Source: Nocardia harenae NBRC 108248 (GTDB lineage Bacteria > Actinomycetota > Actinomycetes > Mycobacteriales > Mycobacteriaceae). From it: DNA of 64,000 bases. Numbering within the stretch: the first letter of the stretch is position 1; every line of letters begins with the position of its first letter. Shown here in pieces: positions 57,556 to 64,000 of this stretch. A model generated the notes under the pieces. That model searched no databases and was not told the origin of the DNA. It saw nothing but the letters and a program-made list of their open reading frames with translations. The position numbers and the translations under genes were made by a program. Location of the stretch: assembly GCF_001612885.1 (NCBI RefSeq), contig NZ_BDBH01000005.1, positions 310,001 to 374,000 of the forward strand, written 5' to 3'.

Positions 57556-59154
57556 GTGACCCAGGTGACCGGCCAGCGCGCGACGGCGCCCTCCGTGCCC
57601 CCGCCCGCGCGGTCCAGCCCGGCGCCGCGGCGCCCGGTCCCGGACTTCGGCCCGATCGACACCGCGCGCGGCTGGATCGTCACCGGCGTGCTCACCGTGA
57701 TCGCGGCGCTCACCCGCTTCATCTACCTCGGCTACCCCACCGACGCGGGCACCCCGGTCTTCGACGAGAAGCACTACGCGCCGCAGGCCTGGCAGATGCT
57801 CACCGGCAACGGCGTCGAGGACAACCCCGGGTACGGCTTGGTCGTGCACCCGCCGGTGGGCAAGCAGCTGATCGCCATCGGCGAGGCCATCTTCGGCTAC
57901 AACGCCTGGGGCTGGCGCTTCTCCGCCGCCGTCGCCGGAACGCTGCTGGTGCTCCTCGTCATCCGGATCGTGCGCCGGATGGCGCGCTCCACCCTGGTCG
58001 GCGCGATCGCCGGGCTGCTGCTCATCGCGGACGGGCTGACCTTCGTCTCCTCCCGGATCGGCATGCTCGACATCTTCATGGCGCTCTTCGTGGTCGCCGC
58101 CTTCGGCTGCCTGATCGTGGACCGGGACGAGGTCAGGCACCGGCTGGCGCTGGCCGACTTCGAGGGCCGCGCCGCGTTCACCGCGTGGGGGCCGCGGATC
58201 GGGGTGCGCTGGTGGCGATTCGGCGCGGGGGTGCTGCTCGGGCTCGCCTGCGGCACCAAATGGTCGTCGGTCTACTTCATCGTGGTGTTCGGGCTGCTCA
58301 GCGTGGCCTTCGACGTGGCGGCGCGGCGGACGTACGGGGTGCCGCGGCCCTGGCTCGGCACGCTGGTGCGCGATGTCGGGCCCGCGCTCTACGCGCTGGT
58401 GCTGATTCCGCTGCTGGTGTACCTGGGCAGCTACGCGGCGTGGTTCGCGAGCGAGGTCGGGGTGTACCGCTGGGCGGTGGGCAACCAGATCGGCACCGGC
58501 GGGCCCTTCGCCTTCGTGCCGGACGCGCTGCGCTCGCTCTGGTACTACAGCGGCGAGAGCCTGCGCTTCCACTCCGAGCTCACCAACTCGGCGGGCAACC
58601 ATCACCCGTGGGAGTCCAAGCCGTGGACCTGGCCGATGGGGCTGCGGCCGATGCTCTACTACTACGCCGACGGCGGCGTCACCGGCTGCGGCCAGACCCA
58701 GTGCGTCAAGGCGGTCATGCTGGTCGGCACCCCGGCGCTGTGGTGGATCGCCTTCCCCGCACTGGCCTGGATGATCTGGCGCGGGATCGTCCGCAGGGAC
58801 TGGCGCTACGCCGCGGTGCTTGCCGGGTACGGCGCCGCCTGGCTGCCCTGGTTCCTCACCCTGGACCGGCAGATGTACTACTTCTACGCGGTCGCGCTCG
58901 CGCCCTTCCTGGTGATGGGGGTGGCGCTGGTGCTCGGCGACGTGCTCGGCCCGGCCCGGCGGCTGCCGCTGCCGCGCGGGGTGCCTGGCCCCGCGCGAGC
59001 GCCGAGCGAGCGGCACAGCCTCGGGCTGCTCGCCGTCTGCCTGTACCTGGGGCTGGTGATCGCCAACTTCGTCTGGCTCTGGCCGATTCTCACCGCGCTG
59101 CCGATCACCCCCGGCAACTGGCACGACCACCTCTGGCTGCCCAGCTGGCGCTGA
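57556..59154 (+). CDS. pmt: Polyprenol-phosphate-mannose protein mannosyltransferase Pmt
   Basis: 532-aa GT39 membrane enzyme that O-mannosylates exported proteins during Sec translocation. A Pro-rich N-terminus (about 1-35) precedes roughly ten membrane helices. The catalytic loop is TPVFDEKHYAPQAW (Asp-Glu, about 78-91), with NPGYGLVVHPPVGK nearby. Extracytoplasmic MIR-free loops contain NHHPWESKPWTWP, and DRQMYYFYAVALAPF is near the C-terminus. M. tuberculosis Pmt (Rv1002c) is about 522 aa. Its TGA abuts the convergent GntR stop. Confidence 0.95.
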   Translation: MTQVTGQRATAPSVPPPARSSPAPRRPVPDFGPIDTARGWIVTGVLTVIAALTRFIYLGYPTDAGTPVFDEKHYAPQAWQMLTGNGVEDNPGYGLVVHPPVGKQLIAIGEAIFGYNAWGWRFSAAVAGTLLVLLVIRIVRRMARSTLVGAIAGLLLIADGLTFVSSRIGMLDIFMALFVVAAFGCLIVDRDEVRHRLALADFEGRAAFTAWGPRIGVRWWRFGAGVLLGLACGTKWSSVYFIVVFGLLSVAFDVAARRTYGVPRPWLGTLVRDVGPALYALVLIPLLVYLGSYAAWFASEVGVYRWAVGNQIGTGGPFAFVPDALRSLWYYSGESLRFHSELTNSAGNHHPWESKPWTWPMGLRPMLYYYADGGVTGCGQTQCVKAVMLVGTPALWWIAFPALAWMIWRGIVRRDWRYAAVLAGYGAAWLPWFLTLDRQMYYFYAVALAPFLVMGVALVLGDVLGPARRLPLPRGVPGPARAPSERHSLGLLAVCLYLGLVIANFVWLWPILTALPITPGNWHDHLWLPSWR

Positions 59155-59526
59155 TCAGGGCTGCGGATTGGCCTCCAGCGCGGAGCGTATGTAACGCAGG
59201 GCACTGCGGTCGTCCAGGCCGAGCCGCCGGACGACGGCGACGTACTCGGTGGCGGCGCGCCCCGCGAGGTCGCGGGTCGGGTCGCCGGAGGAGGCGATGA
59301 AGGTGCCCTGCCTGCCGCGGGTCTCCAGCACCCCGTCGGCCTCCAGCTCCCGGTAGGCCCTGGCGACGGTGTTCGGGGCGAGCCCGAGCTGCCCGGCCAG
59401 CGCCCGCACGGTCGGGATCTTCGTGCCCGCGGTGAGCGCGCCGGAGCGCACCTGGGCGACGACGCCGATCCGCAGCTGCTCGTAGGGCGGCACCGGGGAA
59501 TCGTGGGTGATCTCCAGCTCGAGCAC
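59155..59526 (-). CDS. GntR-family regulator, YtrA-like
   Basis: 123-aa protein made mainly of one winged helix-turn-helix (about 10-78: PPYEQLRIGVVAQVRSGAL, TKIPTVRALAGQLGLAPNTVARAYRELEADGVLETRGRQGTF) with a short C-terminal helix, the YtrA-type layout. A GTG start lies three bases after arcA, so the two are co-transcribed. YtrA-type proteins usually control linked transporters; here it may regulate arcA or itself. Ligand unknown. Confidence 0.9.
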   Translation of the reverse strand: MLELEITHDSPVPPYEQLRIGVVAQVRSGALTAGTKIPTVRALAGQLGLAPNTVARAYRELEADGVLETRGRQGTFIASSGDPTRDLAGRAATEYVAVVRRLGLDDRSALRYIRSALEANPQP

Positions 59527-59529
59527 GGC

Positions 59530-60777
59530 TCACACCTCGTCGCGGGCGATGGGACAGGAGAGGCAGCGCGGCCCGCCGCGCCCCGAGCCGATCTCCGAGC
59601 CGGGGATCGGCAGCACCTCGATCCCGGCATCGCGCAGCCGGGCGTTCGTCATCTCGTTGCGCTCGTAGGCGACCACGACGCCGGGGGCGAGCGCGAGCGT
59701 GTTGTTGCCGTCGTCCCACTGCTCGCGCTCGGCGGTGACGCCGTCCAGTCCGGTGTCGATCACCCGGAGCTTGCCGATGCCCATGGCCTCGGCCGCCGCG
59801 GGCAGGAACGGGTCCGGCCCGGCCATGCTCACCCCGCCCGCGCCGGTACGGCCGCCGTATCCGTCCTCCCGGCGAATGGTGAACGCGGTCAGCGAGTCCC
59901 GCACCGCCGGGTACATGACGACGGCATCGGTGTCGACCATGGTGCAGACGGTGTCCAGGTGCATGGTGGCCCGGTTCTGCGCGATCGGCACCACGAGCAC
60001 GGTGTGTGCGAGGTCGTCGTCGAAGAGGCTGCGCGCCAGCGCCTCCGCCCCGGCGGGAGAGGTGCGCTCGCCCACCCCGACCGCGACCACGCCGGGCGCG
60101 AGCAGCAGCACGTCGCCGCCCTCGATCGGCGCGGTGTGCGATTCGTAGGCCCGCCGCACCCCGAGGAAGCGCGGGTGGAACGCGTAGATCAGGTCGGTGA
60201 GCGAGGTCTCCCGGCCGCGCGCTGGCAGCGCCAGCGCGGTGATCGCCACCCGCGGCCCGACCCAGAACGACGAGTCCCTGGTGAACATGAGATTGGGCAG
60301 CGGGTCGATGACGAAGTCGCTGCCGTGGTGCATGCGGCGCACCAGCGAGGCGGTGTCCGGGCCGAACGGCAGCTCGTCGAAGGTCATCCCGGCGATCAGC
60401 ACGTTCGCCAGCTCGGGGCCGGGCACCCCGCGCAGGTGCGCGGCGAGCTGCTCGGCGAGCGGGTGGCCGAGCCTGCGCGCGTCCACCGCGCCCGCGATGC
60501 CCTGGACGCGCGCAGCGCCGCTCACCCCGAGCGTCTCGGCGAGCAGCTCGCCGAGGAGCAGCACCTCGACGCCGCGGTCGCGCAGCGTGTCCGCGAAGGT
60601 GTCGTGCTCCTGCTGCGCCCGCTCGACCCACGGGATGGCGTCGAAGAGCAGCTGATCGTTGTTGCGCGGGGTGAGCCTGCGCAGTTCGTCACCCGGGCGG
60701 TGCAGCAGCACCGCCCGCAACCGGCCGACCTCGGAGGTCACCGAGAGCCGGACCTGAGCCCCGTGGCCGTCGTCCAT
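59530..60777 (-). CDS. arcA: Arginine deiminase
   Basis: 415-aa enzyme converting arginine to citrulline and ammonia. The family start [20 protein letters not shown] is present, then [11 protein letters not shown] (catalytic Asp/Glu region), IEGGDVLLL and [10 protein letters not shown] with catalytic His. The nucleophile is Cys near the C-terminus in [10 protein letters not shown]. An internal ATG at 60777 is preferred to one ten codons earlier. No arcB or arcC is adjacent, so a complete deiminase energy pathway is not shown. Divergent from soxR. Confidence 0.94.
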   Translation of the reverse strand: MDDGHGAQVRLSVTSEVGRLRAVLLHRPGDELRRLTPRNNDQLLFDAIPWVERAQQEHDTFADTLRDRGVEVLLLGELLAETLGVSGAARVQGIAGAVDARRLGHPLAEQLAAHLRGVPGPELANVLIAGMTFDELPFGPDTASLVRRMHHGSDFVIDPLPNLMFTRDSSFWVGPRVAITALALPARGRETSLTDLIYAFHPRFLGVRRAYESHTAPIEGGDVLLLAPGVVAVGVGERTSPAGAEALARSLFDDDLAHTVLVVPIAQNRATMHLDTVCTMVDTDAVVMYPAVRDSLTAFTIRREDGYGGRTGAGGVSMAGPDPFLPAAAEAMGIGKLRVIDTGLDGVTAEREQWDDGNNTLALAPGVVVAYERNEMTNARLRDAGIEVLPIPGSEIGSGRGGPRCLSCPIARDEV

Positions 60778-60837
60778 GGAACGACCGTAGTCGCACCCGC
60801 CGCGCACGGCACGGCGATTCGGTCCCGGCCGGAAGGA

Positions 60838-60857
60838 ACCTGAAGTATTGTTGAGGT
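60838..60857. promoter_or_regulatory. SoxR-box-like operator
   Basis: ACCTGAAGTATTGTTGAGGT has ACCT-AA/TT-AGGT symmetry like SoxR boxes (consensus near CCTCAAG-CTTGAGG). It is 16-35 bp upstream of the soxR ATG and suggests autoregulation. Confidence 0.6.
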
Positions 60858-60872
60858 GAATGGAGGAGCCCG

Positions 60873-61394
60873 ATGACGACTGCCGATTGGCGTACGAAGG
60901 AGCTGACCCCCGGTCAGCTCTCCGAGCGAAGCGGAGTAGCCGTGTCCGCCCTGCACTTCTACGAGCGCGAGGGGCTCATCTCGAGCCGCCGCACCAGCGG
61001 GAACCAGCGACGCTACACCAGGGAGACGCTGCGCCGGGTCGCCTTCATCCGGATCTCGCAGCGGGTCGGCATTCCGCTCAGCGAGATCAGGGACGCGCTC
61101 GACCGGCTGCCCGCGGGCCGCACCCCGACCCGCCGCGACTGGGAGACGCTCTCCACCGCCTGGCGCACCGACCTGGACGAGCGGATCACCCAGCTGGTCC
61201 GGCTGCGCGACAACCTGACCGGCTGCATCGGCTGCGGCTGCCTCTCGCTCGGCAGCTGCCGGCTGGTCAACGAGGGCGACCGGCTCGGCGACGAGGGGCC
61301 GGGCGCCCGGGTGCTCGACGTGCACCTGAACTGCCCCGAGACCGCCGAGTGCGGCCCGCCCGGCGCCTGCGAGCCGATGGAGAGCGTCGGCTAG
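60873..61394 (+). CDS. soxR: Redox-sensing MerR-family regulator SoxR
   Basis: 173-aa MerR-type activator. The winged HTH is residues 9-75 ([31 protein letters not shown]). A dimerisation helix (about 80-115) is followed by the [2Fe-2S] ligands in [12 protein letters not shown] (C-x2-C-x-C-x5-C, about 120-131). Redox-active compounds or oxidants oxidise the cluster. A GGAGGA ribosome site precedes the ATG. In actinobacteria SoxR often controls flavin- or quinone-related enzymes rather than soxS; its regulon here is not visible. Confidence 0.95.
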   Translation: MTTADWRTKELTPGQLSERSGVAVSALHFYEREGLISSRRTSGNQRRYTRETLRRVAFIRISQRVGIPLSEIRDALDRLPAGRTPTRRDWETLSTAWRTDLDERITQLVRLRDNLTGCIGCGCLSLGSCRLVNEGDRLGDEGPGARVLDVHLNCPETAECGPPGACEPMESVG

Positions 61395-61438
61395 CGCCGC
61401 GGCTCGCGCAGCAACCGGGCGAACTTCCGCAGAATTCT
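61391..61438 (-). pseudogene. Remnant C-terminal tail of a second short-chain dehydrogenase
   Basis: The minus strand encodes 15 residues ending [11 protein letters not shown] and a TAG, nearly the same as the C-terminus [12 protein letters not shown] of the adjacent dehydrogenase. Only the tail remains, 21 bases past that gene's stop. It looks like the scar of a deleted tandem paralogue. Its stop overlaps the soxR stop on the other strand. Confidence 0.7.
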
Positions 61439-61459
61439 CGCCGATCAATCCGCCCGGCG

Positions 61460-62338
61460 TTACCGGCGCGGCTCCCGGAGCAGCCGTGCGAAGTTCTTGG
61501 ATGCCTGCCCGATCACGAATTCGTAGGGCAGCGCGAACTTCCGCTTCCACCAGTAGGCGAAGCGGATGTCGAACGAGGTGAAGACCAGGAAGCGATCCTT
61601 CTCGATGCCCTTCATGATGGCATCGGCCACCTTCTCCGGCGCCACGGCGTGGCCGGTGAAGCGGTCGTGCAGCCTGCGCACCCTCGGGTCCTCCTTGTCG
61701 ATCCCGACCAGGTCGAAGGAGCGCACCAGCGGGGTGTTCACCGCGCCGGGCGCCACCACGTGCACCGAGATGCCGTGCGGCGCGAGGTCGAAGCGGAGCA
61801 CCTCGGAGACGCCGCGGATGCCGAACTTGCCGGCGCTGTAGGCGGCGTGCCACGGCAGCGCGATCAGCCCGGCCGCCGAGGAGACGTTCACCAGCGCGCC
61901 GCCGCGCCCGGCCCTGACCATGGGCGGCACGAAGGTCTCGATGACGTGAATCGGCCCCATGAGATTCACCTCGACCATGCGCCGCCAGTGCCGGTGCTCC
62001 AGGTTCTCCACCGTGCCCCAGGCCGAGGTGCCCGCGATGTTCAGCACGATGTCCAGCGCGACGTGCTCGCCGTGCACCGCCTCGGCGAACGCGAGAACAG
62101 CGTCGTAGTCGGTGATGTCGAGTGCGCGGGCGGCGAGCACCGTCCCGCCCGCGGCGCGCACCAGTTCGGCGGTCGCGGTCAGCCCCGGCTCGTCGATATC
62201 GGTGAGCACGAGCTGCCCGCCCTGCGCCGCCAGCGCCACCGCGGTGGCCCGCCCTATGCCGCTCGCGGCCCCCGTCACCAGCGCTTTCGCATTCCGCACG
62301 GCCACCTTGCGGTGCCGCCGGATACCAACCACAGCCAC
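61460..62338 (-). CDS. Short-chain dehydrogenase/reductase
   Basis: 292-aa classical SDR. The cofactor motif is TGAASGIG (about 22-29), with NIAGT (about 99-103), a catalytic Ser in NVSSAAG and YSAGK (Tyr/Lys, about 166-170). The basic N-terminus and a C-terminal extension (FAYWWKRKFALPYEFVIG) resemble mycobacterial lipid-linked or membrane-associated SDRs. The substrate is unknown. The start is GTG. A duplicate of its tail lies just downstream. Confidence 0.88.
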   Translation of the reverse strand: MAVVGIRRHRKVAVRNAKALVTGAASGIGRATAVALAAQGGQLVLTDIDEPGLTATAELVRAAGGTVLAARALDITDYDAVLAFAEAVHGEHVALDIVLNIAGTSAWGTVENLEHRHWRRMVEVNLMGPIHVIETFVPPMVRAGRGGALVNVSSAAGLIALPWHAAYSAGKFGIRGVSEVLRFDLAPHGISVHVVAPGAVNTPLVRSFDLVGIDKEDPRVRRLHDRFTGHAVAPEKVADAIMKGIEKDRFLVFTSFDIRFAYWWKRKFALPYEFVIGQASKNFARLLREPRR

Positions 62339-62414
62339 AGCACGTTCCTCTCGTCGGCGGGCGTCCCGTTGTCGCAGGGTACTTCGCCGCGCCCCGTGCT
62401 CCGGCGGGCCGCGC

Positions 62415-63542
62415 TCAGCGCGCGAGCACCGCGAGCATCCCGGCGACCGCGCGCGGCCAGGTGAACTGCTCGGCCCGGCTGCGCGCGGCCAGCCTGCGGC
62501 CCGCCATCGGCATGGCCAGTACGCCGTCCACCGCGCGGGCGAAGGCGGCCGGGTCGTCGGCGGCGACGGCGCCGCACTCGGCGGTGACGATGTCGGCGAG
62601 CGCGGAGGAGCGGCTCGCCACCACCGGGGTGCCCGCGGCCAGCGCCTCCAGCGCGGCCAGCCCGAAGGTCTCGTGCGGCCCCGGCGCCAGCGAGACGTCG
62701 GCGGTGGCGAGCAGCGAGGCGACCCGGTTGCGGTCGGTGATGAAGCCGGTGAAACGCACCGCGGGCGCTCCGCCCGGCAGCGTCGGCAGCATCCGGGCGC
62801 GCCGCTCCAGCGCCTCCCGCCGCGGGCCGTCCCCCGCCACCACCAGCCGCGCGCCGATCCCGGCGTCGGCCAGCTCGCCGATGGCCTCGATACTCCGGTC
62901 CACCCGCTTCTCCACCGAGAGCCTGCCGCAGTGCACCAGCAGCGGGTGCCCGGCGACCCCGAGCTCGGCGCGCAGCCCCGCGTCCACCCGATTCGGGCTG
63001 AAGACCTCGAGGTCGACGCCGAGCGGCACCAGCTCGACGTTCGGGACGTCGATCCGGCGGAACTCGGCGCGGGCGAACTCCGTGGTGCAGACCACCACGT
63101 CGTACTGCTCGGCGGTGCGGCGGTTGGCGAAGTCGGCGAAGCGCCGCGCGGCCGGCCCGGGCAGCACCTGGCCGATGAGCCGGTCGAGCCGCTCGTGCGA
63201 GATCATCACGCTCGCCACGTCGCGCCTGCGCGCCCAGTTGCCGAAGCCGCGCAGGGTGAGCCGGTCGGAGACCTCGAGCACATCCGGCCGCAGCCCGGTC
63301 AGCACATCCGCCACCCGGCGCGGGTCGGCCGCGCGGTAGCCGCCGGTGAACGGGATCGGCAGCGCGGGCAGGGTGATGCGGACGGCTCCGGTGGGCAGTA
63401 CCTCCTCGGCGCGGCGCGGGCCAGGCACGATCAGCACCACCTCGTGGCCCGCGTCGACGTAGCCCTCCCCCAGGTGGTGCAGCGCGGTACGCAGCCCCCC
63501 GGAGCGCGGGCCGTAGAAATTGGCGAGCTGCACGATGCGCAC
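62415..63542 (-). CDS. pimC: PimC-like GT4 mannosyltransferase
   Basis: 375-aa GT-B glycosyltransferase. The start MRIVQLANFYGPRSGGLRT is nearly identical to PimC described in M. tuberculosis CDC1551, as are LEVSDRLTLR, VMISHERLDR, VVCTTEFAR and LAPGPHETFGLAALE (with the GT4 EX7E pattern). PimC uses GDP-mannose to extend phosphatidylinositol mannosides at the cytosolic membrane face. Length is normal. No other pim gene is adjacent. Confidence 0.9.
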   Translation of the reverse strand: MRIVQLANFYGPRSGGLRTALHHLGEGYVDAGHEVVLIVPGPRRAEEVLPTGAVRITLPALPIPFTGGYRAADPRRVADVLTGLRPDVLEVSDRLTLRGFGNWARRRDVASVMISHERLDRLIGQVLPGPAARRFADFANRRTAEQYDVVVCTTEFARAEFRRIDVPNVELVPLGVDLEVFSPNRVDAGLRAELGVAGHPLLVHCGRLSVEKRVDRSIEAIGELADAGIGARLVVAGDGPRREALERRARMLPTLPGGAPAVRFTGFITDRNRVASLLATADVSLAPGPHETFGLAALEALAAGTPVVASRSSALADIVTAECGAVAADDPAAFARAVDGVLAMPMAGRRLAARSRAEQFTWPRAVAGMLAVLAR

Positions 63543-63622
63543 CCGCCGATCGTCTCGGCGGCGGAGTGCCCGGCGGCCAACGCCGTGTGAACGCGGTACG
63601 AAGAGGCGACGAACCGCGCGCT

Positions 63623-64000
63623 TCAGCGCGTCGGCATGCTGCGATCCGGCCGGGGCAGATCCAGGTCGAGCGGGATCCGCCCCTCGGCCAGGTGCACCTC
63701 GGCCTGCTCGGCGGGCATCGGCCGGGCGATCAGGAACCCCTGCGCCCGGTAGCAGCCGAGCCCGACCAGGGTGCGCGCCGCGACCGGCGTCTCCACCCCC
63801 TCGCCGACGACGCCGAGCCCGAACGAACCGGCCAGCCCGATGATGGACTTCACGATGGCCAGGTCGTCGGCGCTGGCGCCGAGCCGCTGCACGAAGCCGC
63901 GGTCGATCTTCACCGCGTCCACCGGCAGCGCCTTGAGGTGCGAGAGCGAGCTGTAGCCGGTGCCGAAATCGTCGATGGCGATCTGCACGCCCATCCGCTT
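63623..64000 (-). CDS. EAL-domain protein, C-terminal part only
   Basis: The last 125 residues of a protein whose start lies beyond the window. Visible are AIDDFGTGYSSLSHLKALPVDAVKIDRGFV and GEGVETPVAARTL, the C-terminal half of an EAL cyclic-di-GMP phosphodiesterase, followed by RAQGFLIARPMPA and a short Asp/Pro-rich tail. The catalytic EAL motif itself is outside, so activity and any GGDEF partner domain cannot be judged. Confidence 0.9.
   Translation of the reverse strand, partial: KRMGVQIAIDDFGTGYSSLSHLKALPVDAVKIDRGFVQRLGASADDLAIVKSIIGLAGSFGLGVVGEGVETPVAARTLVGLGCYRAQGFLIARPMPAEQAEVHLAEGRIPLDLDLPRPDRSMPTR

Noticed and set aside
60838..60872. Possible SoxR control of the divergent arginine deiminase
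   Set aside because: The box is much nearer soxR and its spacing suits soxR only; no evidence supports arcA as a target.

Overview
The window is high-GC actinobacterial chromosome, most likely Nocardia or a close relative in the Mycobacteriales. Gene order and proteins match the Mycobacterium tuberculosis Rv1002c-Rv1022 neighbourhood: pmt, rsmI, metG, tatD, rpfB, ksgA, ispE, a Pks16-type ligase, pth, rplY, prsA, glmU, tRNA-Gln, an Rv1019-type TetR, mfd, mazG and an LpqU-like transglycosylase are all present. A PimC-type mannosyltransferase and an egtA-E ergothioneine locus agree with this. All calls come from reading the sequence; no database search was run.

Region 1 (1-11.6 kb) is accessory. 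A Dpp/Nik/Cnt-type importer (binding protein, two permeases, fused double ATPase, minus strand) faces a five-gene operon (plus strand). The operon encodes a VioC/AsnO-like Fe(II)/2-oxoglutarate hydroxylase, an SbnB-like ornithine-cyclodeaminase family enzyme, an SbnH-like PLP decarboxylase, an SbnA-like synthase and a MATE exporter. Both transcription units carry IdeR/DtxR-like boxes. I read the locus as synthesis, export and re-import of a small diaminopropionate or ethylenediamine aminocarboxylate metallophore, possibly hydroxylated. It contains no NRPS or NIS synthetase, and it is the best candidate here for an undescribed system.

Region 2 (11.6-18.1 kb) holds terD, an FMN split-barrel protein, a flavodoxin with an IdeR-like box, a Stealth sugar-phosphate transferase convergent with an Rv0805-type phosphodiesterase, and a lower-GC two-gene AAA-ATPase/RloB module resembling AbiL/PARIS-type phage defence.

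Region 3 (18.1-29.3 kb) is conserved core: mazG-mfd, two TetR regulators (one like gamma-butyrolactone receptors, behind 18-bp tandem repeats), tRNA-Gln, glmU-prs with a strong terminator, a disordered DUF4190-type membrane protein and a DUF2461 protein.

Region 4 (29.3-43.5 kb) holds egtABCD with divergent egtE, RNase Z, a fatty-acyl ligase, an AraC/DUF2000 pair, pth-rplY, prfC and a SnoaL-like protein. Region 5 (43.5-46.8 kb) is an unusual trio: two Abi-alpha (DUF4393)-like proteins flanking a DUF445 membrane protein.

Region 6 (46.9-64 kb) holds an ABC-F protein, ispE, a small copper pair (CopZ-like plus a His-tailed anchored protein), ksgA-rpfB, tatD, metG, a PEP-mutase family enzyme, rsmI/pmt, GntR-arcA, soxR, a short-chain dehydrogenase with a leftover paralogue tail, pimC and a cut-off EAL-domain gene.

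Three intact copies and one truncated copy of a roughly 115-140 bp structured intergenic repeat are scattered between genes. Its stems differ in sequence between copies but stay base-paired.
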